Source of the DNA: Bradyrhizobium sp. CB2312
GTDB lineage: Bacteria; Pseudomonadota; Alphaproteobacteria; Rhizobiales; Xanthobacteraceae
NCBI RefSeq assembly: GCF_029714425.1
Contig: NZ_CP121668.1
Coordinates: forward strand, 9,011,501-9,075,500
Direction: 5' to 3'
Length of the DNA: 64,000 bases
The translations under genes and the position numbers were made by a program. This document shows, one piece after another, positions 37,978-47,226 of this stretch; position 1 is the stretch's first letter; each line of letters opens with the position of its first letter. The notes under the pieces are model-generated. The model did not search any database. It was not told the origin of the DNA and saw only the letters and a list, made by a program, of their open reading frames with translations.

Positions 37978-39729
37978 ATGTCGAAGCCCAGGCCCCAGTC
38001 CAAGTCCTTCTTGAAGGCGCTGACCGAGACCGGCCCGTTGATCGCGCTGGGGACGGCGCTTGCGATCCTGGTCTCGATCGCGGGACCCGCCTCGGCGCAG
38101 TTCTTCAACTTCCCCGGCTTCGGCGGCCCGCCGCAGCGCCAGGCCCCGCCGCCGCGCCAAGGCGGTGGTGGCGGCGGCTGGTTCGGCGGCGACTTCTTCG
38201 CGCCGTTCCAGCAGCCACAGCAGCAGGCCCCGCGTCAGGATTTTTCGCGCGCGCCGGCACCGGCCAAGCGCGACACCACGCCCGACAAGAACGTGCTGGT
38301 GATCGGCGACGCCATGGCCGACTGGCTCGCCTATGGCCTCGAGGACGCCTACACCGAGCAGCCCGACATGGGCGTGATCCGCAAGCACAAGACCACCTCG
38401 GGCCTGATCAAGTACCAGCCGAAGGGCGAGCCCTCGGACTGGGCGGCGGCTGCGAGGGGCATCCTCGAGACCGAGAAGCCCGACGTCATCGTCGTCATGC
38501 TCGGCCTCAACGACCGCAGCTCGATCCGCGAGCCGGTTGTCGACAAGTCGGACAAAGACAAGGACAAGGACAAGAAGAACGACAAGGGCGCGCGCGCCAA
38601 GCCGCAAGCCAAGCCGGGCGAGGCCAAGTCCGGCGACGCCAAGCCCGGTGACGCCAAGCCCGGTGACGCCAAGCCGGACACCGCCGCCAAGCCCGACGAC
38701 AAGCCGGTCGATACCGATCTGCCGCAGGACGACGCCGACAACGCCGATACGCCTGCGGCCGCGCCGGAAAAGACCGCGCGCAATCCGAACGGCGTCTATG
38801 AATTCCGCGACGAGCGCTGGGTCGAGCTCTACGGCAAGAAGATCGAGGAGCTCGCGGGCGTCCTCAAGGCCAAGGGCGTGCCGGTGCTCTGGGTCGGCCT
38901 GCCCGCGATCCGCGGCCCGAAGGGCACGGCGGACATGCTGTTCCTGGATTCGCTCTATCGCGAGGGCGCGGCCAAGGCCGGTATCACCTATGTCGACGTC
39001 TGGGACGGCTTTGTCGACGAAGCCGGCCGCTTCCTCCAGAAGGGACCGGACTTCGAAGGCCAGATCCGCCAGCTGCGCAGCGGTGACGGCGTCTATTTCA
39101 CCAAAGCCGGTGCGCGCAAGCTCGCACACTATGTCGAGCGCGAGATCACGCGCCTGCTCGCGGGGCGCTCCGGGCCGATCGCGCTGCCGAGCGAGCCGGC
39201 GACGCCCGACACCAGCGCCGAGCCCGGCAAGCCTGCGCCGCGGCCGCTGGCTGGCCCGATCGTGCCGCTGGTCGCGGCTTCGATCTCGACCGATCAATTG
39301 CTGGGCGGCCCGGGCTCGCGTCCCGCCGCCGTCGATGCGCTCGCTGCGAAGACGATGGTGAAGGGTGAGCCGCTGACGGCGCCCGCCGGCCGTGCCGACG
39401 ATTATGCCTGGCCGCGCCGCGAAGTCGGCCGCGAACAGGCCAAGGGCGACACGCCGATGGCTGCGACAACGCCTGAGGGCGGTACTGCGCCGAGTTCGGC
39501 AGGCACGGGCGCCGCCGCCGCGATCGCGCCGCCGAAGCTTGCGCCGAAGAAGCCGCCGGCACCGCCACAGCAACCGGCGCAGGCCGCGCCGTCATTCCGT
39601 GACTTCTTCGGCTTCGGCTCGCCGCAGCCAGCACCGCGTCAATTCGCGCCGGGGCCGCGCAATCCGAATCCCACGATCCCGCGTCCGCCTGGCAATGTCG
39701 GGCGCTCGGCCGAGATGTTCCGGTGGTAG
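37978..39729 (+). CDS. DUF459/SGNH-fold exported protein lacking catalytic Ser and His
   Basis: This 583-aa protein has an N-terminal membrane anchor or signal (about 17-40), a Gly/Gln/Pro-rich stretch, then an SGNH-hydrolase-like domain. Block I reads VIGDAMADW with Ala112 where the nucleophilic Ser should be. Block III is intact (GLND). Block V reads DGVYFT with Asp370 but Tyr373 instead of His. A Lys/Asp/Pro-rich insert (about 188-265) with three GDAKP units splits the domain, and the C-terminus is long and Pro/Ala-rich. It is probably a non-enzymatic, cell-wall-associated member. Confidence 0.8.
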   Translation: MSKPRPQSKSFLKALTETGPLIALGTALAILVSIAGPASAQFFNFPGFGGPPQRQAPPPRQGGGGGGWFGGDFFAPFQQPQQQAPRQDFSRAPAPAKRDTTPDKNVLVIGDAMADWLAYGLEDAYTEQPDMGVIRKHKTTSGLIKYQPKGEPSDWAAAARGILETEKPDVIVVMLGLNDRSSIREPVVDKSDKDKDKDKKNDKGARAKPQAKPGEAKSGDAKPGDAKPGDAKPDTAAKPDDKPVDTDLPQDDADNADTPAAAPEKTARNPNGVYEFRDERWVELYGKKIEELAGVLKAKGVPVLWVGLPAIRGPKGTADMLFLDSLYREGAAKAGITYVDVWDGFVDEAGRFLQKGPDFEGQIRQLRSGDGVYFTKAGARKLAHYVEREITRLLAGRSGPIALPSEPATPDTSAEPGKPAPRPLAGPIVPLVAASISTDQLLGGPGSRPAAVDALAAKTMVKGEPLTAPAGRADDYAWPRREVGREQAKGDTPMAATTPEGGTAPSSAGTGAAAAIAPPKLAPKKPPAPPQQPAQAAPSFRDFFGFGSPQPAPRQFAPGPRNPNPTIPRPPGNVGRSAEMFRW

Positions 39730-39841
39730 ATCAAAGTCTCGTGTCACGGACGCGGCGCAGCACCTCTTGGTGAGGCGACGCAGAGGCCGGGACCCAGCTT
39801 GTGACGACATGCACAAGAAAGAATAGGCCCGGCTCAGCGAC

Positions 39842-39858
39842 GCAGCGTTTCACGCTGC
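39842..39858. terminator. Hairpin between convergent genes
   Basis: GCAGCGT (39842-39848) and ACGCTGC (39852-39858) form a perfect 7-bp stem with a TTC loop between the SGNH and CsbD-like genes. No T-run follows, so termination is speculative. It is the only convergent gap in the window without one of the larger repeats. Confidence 0.35.
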
Positions 39859-39900
39859 ATCGCGTCCGGGGCACGAGAGATCAGGCTTCGGCAGCTAACT

Positions 39901-40272
39901 TTAGTAGCGCCAGCGCGACGGCGGGGGACGACGCGCGGGACGCGACATCAGCAGCGCGAGTGCGAAGCCGATACCGCCGGCGACCAAGAGTGCGCCGAGC
40001 GGATTGTCCTGCACCTTCTTCGACAGCGCCTGTGTGCCATCGCGGAAGGTACCGCCGCTGTTCTCATAGGCGTCCTTGGCGTAGCCCGTCGCGGTGTCCG
40101 CGGCATCGCGCACGGCATCCTTGGCCTGGCCGTAGAGATTCTGCACCGTGCCCGCGGCTTCGCGCGCCTTGCCCGATGCCTGCGTCTTGGCGTCGCCTGC
40201 CATGTCTCCGACTGCGCCTTCCGCGCGTCCGGCATATTCCTTCGCCGATCCGACAATCCGATCCGTGTCCAT
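39901..40272 (-). CDS. CsbD-like stress protein with C-terminal membrane helix
   Basis: This 123-aa protein has an N-terminal CsbD-like region (IVGSAKEYAGRAEGAVGDMAGD) and alanine-rich helical repeats. A C-terminal membrane segment (NPLGALLVAGGIGFALALLM, about 89-108) ends in a basic tail (RPARRPPPSRWRY), resembling YqjD/ElaB topology. Such proteins are often induced in general stress or stationary phase. A strong AGGAGGAG ribosome site precedes the ATG. Confidence 0.85.
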   Translation of the reverse strand: MDTDRIVGSAKEYAGRAEGAVGDMAGDAKTQASGKAREAAGTVQNLYGQAKDAVRDAADTATGYAKDAYENSGGTFRDGTQALSKKVQDNPLGALLVAGGIGFALALLMSRPARRPPPSRWRY

Positions 40273-40333
40273 GATGCTCCTCCTCAGGGGTCAGCCCAAG
40301 TAACCGATCAGGCGCGACGGGGTTCCAGCGGGG

Positions 40334-41071
40334 CTAGAGAATGAGTCCCCCATCGACGACCAGCGTCTGGCCGATGATGTAGGACGACAGCGGCGAGGCC
40401 AGGAACAGCGCGGCGCCCGCCATGTCGGCCGGCGTGCCCAATCGCCGCAGCGGAATGCGCAAAAGTGCACCTTCGAGCCGCTTGGGATTGTCGGTCGTCA
40501 CTTTCGTCATCTTGGTGTCGACGAGGCCCGGCGCGATGCCGTTGACGCGGATGCCGTCCTCGGCCCACGCCTCGCCGAGCGTGCGCGTCAATCCGACCGC
40601 GCCGGTCTTCGAGGCGTTGTAGGCGGGATTGCCCATGGTGGAGTGATAGGCCGCGGTCGAGGACACCATGATCAGCGCGCCCTTGGCATCCCGCAACATG
40701 GAATGGAATCGCGTTGCGCAAGCCATCAGGCTCATCAGATTGACCTCGACGACCCTACGGAAGCCGCTCATCTCGAACTCGCCGCGACGGTAGATCACCG
40801 CGCCCTGCGCGAGCACCAGGACATCGAGCCGGTCGAAGGACGGCGTGAACGCCTCGATCGCACCGGCATTGCTGACGTCGAGCTGCGCGTAGGCAAGACC
40901 GGTGAGATCGGAGCCTTCCGCCGCCGAATATTCCGTTGCGTGAGCACGCGTGCCGCAGACCGCTACGCTAGCGCCCCTGGCACGAAACGCTTGCGCGATG
41001 CCGTTGCCGATGCCGCTGGAACCGCCGACGACCAGCACCTGCTTGCCTGAGAAATCGAGCTCGTTCGCCAT
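40334..41071 (-). CDS. SDR-family NAD(P)-dependent oxidoreductase
   Basis: This 245-aa short-chain dehydrogenase has cofactor motif GGSSGIG at 16-22, Asn in NLMSL near 111, Ser138 and the YxxxK pair Tyr151/Lys155. The C-terminal IIGQTLVVDGG is typical. The cofactor loop (VCGTRAH) suggests NADP. The NNAG motif is replaced by LAQG. The ATG at 41071 follows AGGGAGG. It is divergent from a second SDR across 97 bases, so the pair may share regulation. Confidence 0.9.
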   Translation of the reverse strand: MANELDFSGKQVLVVGGSSGIGNGIAQAFRARGASVAVCGTRAHATEYSAAEGSDLTGLAYAQLDVSNAGAIEAFTPSFDRLDVLVLAQGAVIYRRGEFEMSGFRRVVEVNLMSLMACATRFHSMLRDAKGALIMVSSTAAYHSTMGNPAYNASKTGAVGLTRTLGEAWAEDGIRVNGIAPGLVDTKMTKVTTDNPKRLEGALLRIPLRRLGTPADMAGAALFLASPLSSYIIGQTLVVDGGLIL

Positions 41072-41168
41072 CGCGGCCTCCCTTCTTGTTTTGCTTGTTT
41101 GACCTGTCTGCGGATCGATGCCAGCCTTGTCAATCATAACAACAAGCAAGACGCCGCGAGGAAACAGC

Positions 41169-41948
41169 ATGACCGAGTCTAGAGAGCTCAGCCGGTCGGT
41201 GAAGGGCCTGACCGTTCTCGTCACCGGCGCGGCCAGCGGCATGGGACGCGCGACCGCGCGCGTGTTTGCGACCGAGGGCGCGAACGTTGCCGTCACCGAT
41301 CATGACGAGCAAGGTGCGCTATCCGTTGCCAAGGAGATCGCGGCGAGCGGCGGCGCGGCGAAGGGGTGGAAGCTCGACGTCGCCGATGCCGGCGAGATCA
41401 AGCGCGTGGTCGGTGACGTAGCCGCGTATTTCGGCGGGATCGACATCATCGTCAACAATGCCGGCATCTCCGTGCGCGTCGCAATCGACGACGAGGCTTA
41501 CGAAGACGCCTGGGCCAAGGGCATCGCCGTGATGCTGACAGCGCATCCGCGCATCATCCGCGCCGCGCTGCCGCATTTGCGCAAGTCGAAGAGCCCGCGC
41601 ATCGTCAACATCGCCTCGACCGAGGCGCTCGGCGCCACCGCGCTGCACAGCCCCTATTCGGCGGCCAAGGGCGGCGTGGCGAGCCTCACGCGCTCGCTCG
41701 CGGTCGAGCTCGGCCGCGAGGGCATCACAGTCAACTGCATCTGCCCGGGGCCGATCCGCACCGCGATCACCGACCGCATCTCGGAGGAGCACAAGACCAT
41801 CTACGCCAAGCGCCGCACGGCACTCGGCCGCTACGGCGACCCCGAAGAGGTCGCGCATATGACGCTGAGCCTGTGCCTGCCGGCGGCGTCGTTCCTGACC
41901 GGTGCAGTGATTCCGGTCGATGGTGGCCTGATGGCGCGGAATGCGTGA
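41169..41948 (+). CDS. SDR-family NAD(P)-dependent oxidoreductase
   Basis: This 259-aa classical SDR has TGAASGMG at 19-26, NNAG at 96-99, Ser150 and Tyr163/Lys167, and ends FLTGAVIPVDGG. The cofactor-selecting Asp (VTDHDE) favours NAD. The substrate is unknown. The ATG at 41169 follows GAGGAAACAGC. It lies between the divergent SDR and the TfdA-like dioxygenase gene, which may place it in the same catabolic context. Confidence 0.9.
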   Translation: MTESRELSRSVKGLTVLVTGAASGMGRATARVFATEGANVAVTDHDEQGALSVAKEIAASGGAAKGWKLDVADAGEIKRVVGDVAAYFGGIDIIVNNAGISVRVAIDDEAYEDAWAKGIAVMLTAHPRIIRAALPHLRKSKSPRIVNIASTEALGATALHSPYSAAKGGVASLTRSLAVELGREGITVNCICPGPIRTAITDRISEEHKTIYAKRRTALGRYGDPEEVAHMTLSLCLPAASFLTGAVIPVDGGLMARNA

Positions 41949-42011
41949 GAGCCCGTCAAACGCTGGGCGTCGCATTTGAGGTATCCGCTATAGACACCAA
42001 CTGTATCGAGG

Positions 42012-42099
42012 ACGTCATGGCCGGGCTTGTCCCGGCCATCCACGCCTTGCCGCGCAGCTAAGAGAACGTGGATGCCCGGGACAAGCCCGGGCATGACGA
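42012..42099. repeat. Palindromic repeat, 'gtcatgcccgggcttgtcc' family, copy 4
   Basis: It begins CGTCATGGCCGGGCTTGTCCC and ends GACAAGCCCGGGCATGACG, with CATCCACG and ACGTGGATG inner arms. It lies between the SDR and the dioxygenase genes. Confidence 0.88.
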
Positions 42100-42218
42100 C
42101 CTCTTGTGAATGTTCAAAGGCTGCCATGCGCGCCGCGCGTTGACAACTCCGAGTGCAGGAGTAGCTTTTTCACTGACAGAGCGGGACCAACCGCTCGCAG
42201 CCCGCGGGAGAAAACGCC

Positions 42219-43106
42219 ATGACGATCGCCATCCGGCAGCTTCAGAAGCATTTTGTCGGCGAGGTTTCCGGCCTCGACCTGCAAAAGCCGCTCACACCGG
42301 ATGAGGCGCGCGAGGTCGAGGCCGCCATGGACAAATATGCGGTGCTCGTCTTCCACGATCAGGACATCACCGACGAGCAGCAGATGGCGTTCGCGCTCAA
42401 CTTCGGCCGGCGCGAGGATGCGCGCGGCGGCACCGTGACGAAGGAAAAAGACTACCGTCTCCAGTCCGGCCTCAACGACGTCTCCAATCTCGGCAAGGAC
42501 GGCAAGCCGCTGGCGAAGGACAGCCGCACGCATCTGTTCAATCTCGGCAACTGCCTGTGGCATTCCGACAGCTCGTTCCGGCCGATCCCGGCAAAATTCT
42601 CGCTGCTCTCGGCGCGTGTGGTGAACCCGAAGGGCGGCAACACCGAATTCGCCGACATGCGCGCGGCCTACGACGCGCTCGACGACGAGACCAAGGCGGA
42701 GCTCGAGGACCTCGTCTGCGAGCACTCGCTGATGTATTCGCGGGGTTCGCTCGGCTTCACTGAATACACGGATGAAGAGAAGGAGATGTTCAAGCCGGTG
42801 CTGCAACGGCTGGTGCGCACCCATCCGGTGCATCGCCGCAAGTCGCTGTATCTGTCATCGCACGCCGGCAAGGTGGTCGGCATGAGCATGCCGGAAGGAC
42901 GCCTGCTGCTGCGCGATCTCAACGAGCATGCGACGCAAGCAGAGTTCGTCTATGTCCACAAATGGAGGCTGCATGACCTCGTGATGTGGGACAACCGCCA
43001 GACCATGCATCGCGTCCGCCGCTACGACCAGTCCCAGCCCCGCGACATGCGCCGGGCGACGGTGGCGGGGACCGAGCCGACGGTGCAGCAGCAGGCGGCG
43101 GAGTAG
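42219..43106 (+). CDS. tfdA: TfdA-alpha-like Fe(II)/2-oxoglutarate-dependent dioxygenase
   Basis: This 295-aa TauD/TfdA-family enzyme has iron ligands in WHSD (His115, Asp117) and TMHRVRRYD (His264). The 2-oxoglutarate-binding Arg lies in SQPRDMRRA (about 275-279). The overall sequence, including VFHDQDITDEQQMAFALNFG, is what I recall of TfdA-alpha from Bradyrhizobium, enzymes able to cleave 2,4-D side chains. The native substrate in non-degrading strains is unknown. No tfdB/C or cadABC-like genes are adjacent. The start follows GGGAGAAAACGCC. Confidence 0.85.
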   Translation: MTIAIRQLQKHFVGEVSGLDLQKPLTPDEAREVEAAMDKYAVLVFHDQDITDEQQMAFALNFGRREDARGGTVTKEKDYRLQSGLNDVSNLGKDGKPLAKDSRTHLFNLGNCLWHSDSSFRPIPAKFSLLSARVVNPKGGNTEFADMRAAYDALDDETKAELEDLVCEHSLMYSRGSLGFTEYTDEEKEMFKPVLQRLVRTHPVHRRKSLYLSSHAGKVVGMSMPEGRLLLRDLNEHATQAEFVYVHKWRLHDLVMWDNRQTMHRVRRYDQSQPRDMRRATVAGTEPTVQQQAAE

Positions 43107-43120
43107 CGAACATACTCCGC

Positions 43121-43254
43121 TGTCGTCCCGGACAAGCGAAGCGCGATCCGGGACCCATAACCGCAGGGAGGGGTTTGGCGAAGGCTCGGAGCTACCAGCC
43201 TGCGCAACAACTCCTCCCTGGGGTTATGGGTCCCCGCTTTCGCGGGGACGACAC
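43121..43254. repeat. Palindromic repeat, 'gtcgtcccggacaagcg' family
   Basis: It begins TGTCGTCCCGGACAAGCGAA and ends TTTCGCGGGGACGACACC. The inner arms are GGGACCCATAACC and GGTTATGGGTCCC. It lies between the convergent dioxygenase and yqgE genes. Only this copy is in the window. Confidence 0.85.
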
Positions 43255-43279
43255 CGAGGGTGGAGCGCGACTGCGCCAG

Positions 43280-43924
43280 CTAAGCGTGCCCGGCCTCGTT
43301 CGAGAGCATCCCGGGGTCGATGCCGATCTTGCGCAGGGCCCGGCCGTATTTCTCTTCGACGTCGTCGCCGAAGATCAGGTCGGCATCCGCGTCGCAATGC
43401 AGCCAGCCATTGCTCTGGATCTCGGTCTCGAGCTGGCCCGGCGCCCAGCCGGCATAGCCGAGCGCGAGGATGGCGTGCTTGGGACCGGAGCCGTTGGCGA
43501 TCGCGCGCAGGATGTCGACGGTCGCGGTGAGGCAGACACCGTCGTCGATGCGCAGCGTCGCCTTCTCGATGTAGAAGTCGCTGGAATGCAGCACGAAGCC
43601 GCGGCCGGTGTCGACGGGACCGCCCTGCAATACCTTCATGGTTTCGGCATTCCCGGGCAGCTTGATGTGCTCGCCCTTCTTGATGATGCCGAGCTGCTGC
43701 AAGAGCTCGGGAAAATCGATGCTGCCGGCCGGCTGGTTGACGATGATGCCCATCGCGCCCTCGGCCGAATGGGCGCAGAGATAGATCACCGAGCGTTCGA
43801 AGCGAGAGTCACCCATCACGGGCATTGCGATCAGGAGCCGGCCGTCGAGGTATCCGGCCGAGCTGGGGAGCGCAGGGCCTGCGCTGCGGGTGCCTTCCCC
43901 CGTCCTCTTGCCTGTAGGAGCCAT
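43280..43924 (-). CDS. YqgE/AlgH family protein
   Basis: This 214-aa protein of the UPF0301 family has [38 protein letters not shown] near the N-terminus (about 28-65), with [14 protein letters not shown] and [13 protein letters not shown] (conserved blocks). The molecular function is not established. In Pseudomonas the AlgH relative influences alginate and virulence regulation. The ATG at 43924 follows GGAG; a start 7 codons upstream is possible. It is divergent from the DsbD-alpha-like gene, a neighbour pair I believe is recurrent in rhizobia. Confidence 0.92.
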   Translation of the reverse strand: MAPTGKRTGEGTRSAGPALPSSAGYLDGRLLIAMPVMGDSRFERSVIYLCAHSAEGAMGIIVNQPAGSIDFPELLQQLGIIKKGEHIKLPGNAETMKVLQGGPVDTGRGFVLHSSDFYIEKATLRIDDGVCLTATVDILRAIANGSGPKHAILALGYAGWAPGQLETEIQSNGWLHCDADADLIFGDDVEEKYGRALRKIGIDPGMLSNEAGHA

Positions 43925-44065
43925 GGTGAAGCACTCCGGTTTCAATTCCTATCCTGATGTCGGGCCGGGCCGCTGTCAAATCAAGGCTCGCAGAGACTTG
44001 GTTCGAGTGCATCCATCACAAGCAATTCAATGGTTTGGCCCAGGGTGACCCTGTAAAGACGTGAC

Positions 44066-44905
44066 ATGCTGACAAGAGTTCCCCCGCGTGCGGCGTTTGG
44101 CGTCGCGACAACCTTGCTTGCGTCGTCGCTGGCGTTTGCTGCCCATGCCGATGACGCCTCGCCCTGGCAGCGCGACGGACATTCCGCGGTGCGGCTGGTC
44201 GCGGGCTCGCGCAGCGGCGCGGTGCTGCTCGGCGGTATCGCCTTCCAGATCCAGCCCGGCTGGAAGACCTATTGGCGCATGCCGGGCGATTCCGGCGTAC
44301 CTCCGCGGTTCGACTTCTCGAAGTCGAATAATGTCGAGGCGGTGACTGTGATGTGGCCGGCGCCGCAAAAATTCGCCGACGGCGCGGGCGGCCATTCGAT
44401 CGGCTATCACGACCAGATCGTGCTGCCCTTGCGCATCGTGCCCAAGGCCGCCGACAAGCCGGTGACCTTGCGCGCCGAGATCAACTACGCCGTGTGCGAG
44501 AAGCTCTGCATTCCCGTCGAGGCCAGCGCCGAGCTCGGCTTCAACAACGTCGCCTCGACCGAGGACGCGAACCTGCGCGCTGCGCTCGACACGGTGCCGA
44601 AGCCGGCCAATATCGGCGATCCCAATCCGCTGACCATCCGCGACGTCAAGCGCGACGGACCGAAGAACGTGGTGGTCGACGTGGTCGTGCCTGACAGCCG
44701 CAACGTCAACCTGTTCGTGGAAGGGCCGACGCCGGACTGGGCCTTGCCGATTCCGGCCCCGGTCGACCATGCACCGCCGGGCGTGAAGCGATTTACCTTC
44801 GAGCTCGACGGACTGCCGCCGGGCGCCAAGGTCGAGGGCGCAGCGTTGAAGTTCACGCTGGTTGGGCCGGAGAAGTCGTACGAGTTCAACACGAACCTGG
44901 AATGA
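44066..44905 (+). CDS. DsbD-alpha-like periplasmic protein (thiol:disulfide interchange domain)
   Basis: This 279-aa exported protein has a signal peptide (about 1-28, cleavage after AAHA). The rest is an N-terminal-DsbD-like immunoglobulin fold with GWKTYWRMPGDSGVPPRF, IGYHDQIVLPL and the paired cysteines CEKLC. The membrane and thioredoxin domains of full DsbD are absent. It probably handles electron transfer to periplasmic thiols with a partner such as CcdA/ScsB encoded elsewhere. The partner is inferred. Confidence 0.85.
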   Translation: MLTRVPPRAAFGVATTLLASSLAFAAHADDASPWQRDGHSAVRLVAGSRSGAVLLGGIAFQIQPGWKTYWRMPGDSGVPPRFDFSKSNNVEAVTVMWPAPQKFADGAGGHSIGYHDQIVLPLRIVPKAADKPVTLRAEINYAVCEKLCIPVEASAELGFNNVASTEDANLRAALDTVPKPANIGDPNPLTIRDVKRDGPKNVVVDVVVPDSRNVNLFVEGPTPDWALPIPAPVDHAPPGVKRFTFELDGLPPGAKVEGAALKFTLVGPEKSYEFNTNLE

Positions 44906-45147
44906 TGCTTCCCGATCGCCCCCGCCCCCGCGCATGATGCACACGAGAACGTGTACTCGAGAAGGCGCAGACGTCAGGCTCTGACGCTCAAGCGGAAATC
45001 TCACGATCAGCCAGAGCATTACCGTTCCTGGACCCAGAGCAGTCCCAATTTTGGCGATGCGCAAGCAGCATGGTCAGTCTCGCGAGCGTCGTATAGGCTC
45101 TCCCAGACGTGGCATTCCGCGCCACGTCAAACCACAAGGAGCAAGCC

Positions 45148-45540
45148 ATGATGAATCGATGGATTCTTGGCGCGGCCGTGGTTGCGGCATCCGCCCTGTT
45201 CAGTTCTGCCGCACCAGCGCAGTGGGCCCAATCCAATCCGGATCTCTGCCAAGCTGAATTCGCCAACTGCACGGGTCTTGGAACCGGCAGTACCCCAACC
45301 GGCCCCCGGTATCGGCAAGTATCTCGTCGAGCGGCGTATCAACAGCCGGCGCCAGTAACCGGTCCCCTCGGCGGCACGGCCTATCCCGGCAGCTGGGGCA
45401 ATTCCTACGCGATGTACGGCGGCGGCGGCGAGTACGGCTGGAACGGCAGCTGGTCTACATATGCCGCCCGCAACGGCATCGTCTGCAAGCCCGGCACCTA
45501 TTACAAGGGTGCCGACGGTCTCCGGCATCTCTGCCAATAA
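45148..45540 (+). CDS. Small secreted Gly/Tyr-rich protein
   Basis: This 130-aa protein has a signal peptide (MMNRWILGAAVVAASALFSSAAPAQ). The mature part has four Cys (DLCQAEFANC, IVCKPG, RHLC) and a Gly/Tyr/Trp-rich middle (MYGGGGEYGWNGSWSTY). No named family is recognised. The ATG at 45148 follows AAGGAG. The gene is flanked by a terminator-like hairpin. Confidence 0.7.
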   Translation: MMNRWILGAAVVAASALFSSAAPAQWAQSNPDLCQAEFANCTGLGTGSTPTGPRYRQVSRRAAYQQPAPVTGPLGGTAYPGSWGNSYAMYGGGGEYGWNGSWSTYAARNGIVCKPGTYYKGADGLRHLCQ

Positions 45541-45563
45541 CCCATCCGCTCTGAGGCTACATC

Positions 45564-45590
45564 AGGCGGCCCCAAAGGGCCGCCTGTTCA
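45564..45590 (+). terminator. Terminator-like hairpin after the small secreted protein
   Basis: A 9-bp perfect stem pairs AGGCGGCCC (45564-45572) with GGGCCGCCT (45577-45585) around a CAAA loop, 24 bases after the stop. The T-run is weak (GTTC). Confidence 0.6.
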
Positions 45591-45867
45591 TGCTGGACCA
45601 TGGTTCTCGTCCTGAGTGGGCCAACGTGGAGGCGGCCAGGCGCTTGTCTTCCAGCCGATGGTCGCGGGCCCCTCTCGGCACAGCGCTCACCTCATACGCG
45701 CCCTGACCACCGCGCCAGTTCATGCGTACGCGCCCTCGGCCGGGACAACATCGTTGACCCAACCGTATCTTAACGAATGGTTGCTAGGTCAATGGCTGCC
45801 GCAGCATGCGGAACGCTTGGTGCGGGACGCTTGCTACCGGACGCTTGGGGATCTCGACGTGGCCGTG

Positions 45868-47226
45868 ATGGATGCAGAGCCAGCAACGACCGGACCGGCC
45901 GGACTGATCGCGCGGCTGCGCGGCAAGCTGTCGGGCGGATCGAGCGAGGCGTCGCTGACGCGGCGGCTGGCGGGCACCATCTTCATCATCCGCGTCATCA
46001 GCGCCGGCCTTGCCTATGTCTCGCAGGTGCTGCTGGCGCGCTGGATGGGTACCTCCGACTACGGCATCTACGTCTATGTCTGGACCTGGGTTCTGCTGCT
46101 CGGCAGCATGATGGATTTCGGCATCTCCGCCTCCGCGCAGAAGATCATTCCGGAGTACCGCACCAGCGGCGAGCATGCGCTGCTGCGCGGCTTCCTCTCC
46201 GGCAGCCGCTGGCTCACCTTTGCGGTGTCGACGCTGGTGTCGCTAGCCCTCGCCGGCATCGTCAGGCTGCTGTCGCCCTGGATCGACCCGGCCGAGGAGT
46301 TGCCGCTCTATATCGGCTGCATGACGCTGCCCGCGTTCGTCGTCGCCAACACCCAGGACGGCATCGCGCGCTCGCATGACTGGATGCAACTCGGGCTGAT
46401 GCCGCAATTCATCATCCGCCAGGCGTTGATCATCGGCATCACGGCCGCGGCGTTCCTGCTCGGCTATCATCTCGGCGCGGTCGCGGCGATGGTCGCAAGC
46501 CTCGGTGCGGTGTGGATCGCGATGACCGGACAGATGGTGGTGCTGAACCGCAAGCTCGCCGGTCACGTCGAGCCGGGCCCCAAGGCCTACGACATCAGCG
46601 GCTGGCTCGCGGTGTCGCTGCCGATCCTGCTGGTCGAGAGTTTTTATCTGCTGCTGTCCTACACCGACGTTCTGGTGCTGCAGCAATTTCGTCCATCCGA
46701 CGAGGTCGGCGTCTATTTCGCTGTTGTGAAGACGCTGGCGCTGGTCTCCTTCATCCACTACGCGATGTCGGCGACGACGGCGCATCGGTTCGCCGAGTAC
46801 AACGCACTCGGCGACAAGGCGCGGCTGTCGGCTTACGTCGCGCATGCCATCAACTGGACGTTCTGGCCCTCGCTGGCGGCAACCATCGTGCTGCTCGCGC
46901 TCGGCAGGCCGCTGCTCTGGCTGTTCGGGCCGCAGTTCGTGGTCGGCTACGACATCATGTTCGTCGCCGCGATCGGCCTCGTGGTGCGCGCCGCGATCGG
47001 CCCGGTCGAGCGGCTGCTCAACATGCTCGGCCAGCAGAAGATCTGCGCCCTCGCCTACGCGCTGGCCTTCGTGATGAATCTCGTGCTCTGCATCGCGCTG
47101 GTGCCGCGCTACGGCGGCCACGGCGCTGCGGCAGCAACCTCGATCTCGCTCACCTTCGAGACGGTGCTGCTGTTCTGGATCGTGCGGCAGCGGCTCGGGC
47201 TGCACGTGCTGGCGTTTGGCAAATAG
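45868..47226 (+). CDS. Polysaccharide/oligosaccharide flippase (MOP superfamily, Wzx-like)
   Basis: This 452-aa protein has about 12 predicted membrane helices, starting with LAGTIFIIRVISAGLAYVSQVLLARWMG, the typical first helix of Wzx/PST proteins. LLNMLGQQK and several hydrophobic repeats are typical too. It would translocate lipid-linked saccharide units across the inner membrane. The ATG at 45868 is chosen because the 84 in-frame codons before it look non-coding. No glycosyltransferase genes are adjacent, so the linked polysaccharide is unknown. Confidence 0.85.
   Translation: MDAEPATTGPAGLIARLRGKLSGGSSEASLTRRLAGTIFIIRVISAGLAYVSQVLLARWMGTSDYGIYVYVWTWVLLLGSMMDFGISASAQKIIPEYRTSGEHALLRGFLSGSRWLTFAVSTLVSLALAGIVRLLSPWIDPAEELPLYIGCMTLPAFVVANTQDGIARSHDWMQLGLMPQFIIRQALIIGITAAAFLLGYHLGAVAAMVASLGAVWIAMTGQMVVLNRKLAGHVEPGPKAYDISGWLAVSLPILLVESFYLLLSYTDVLVLQQFRPSDEVGVYFAVVKTLALVSFIHYAMSATTAHRFAEYNALGDKARLSAYVAHAINWTFWPSLAATIVLLALGRPLLWLFGPQFVVGYDIMFVAAIGLVVRAAIGPVERLLNMLGQQKICALAYALAFVMNLVLCIALVPRYGGHGAAAATSISLTFETVLLFWIVRQRLGLHVLAFGK

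Noticed and set aside
43978..44065. tRNA-like GGTTCGAGT segment
   Set aside because: No acceptor stem or anticodon arm can be folded around it. No tRNA was recognised anywhere in the window.
45616..45867. N-terminal extension of the flippase
   Set aside because: The 84 in-frame codons lack hydrophobic or family-like sequence. The first typical residues start just after the ATG at 45868.
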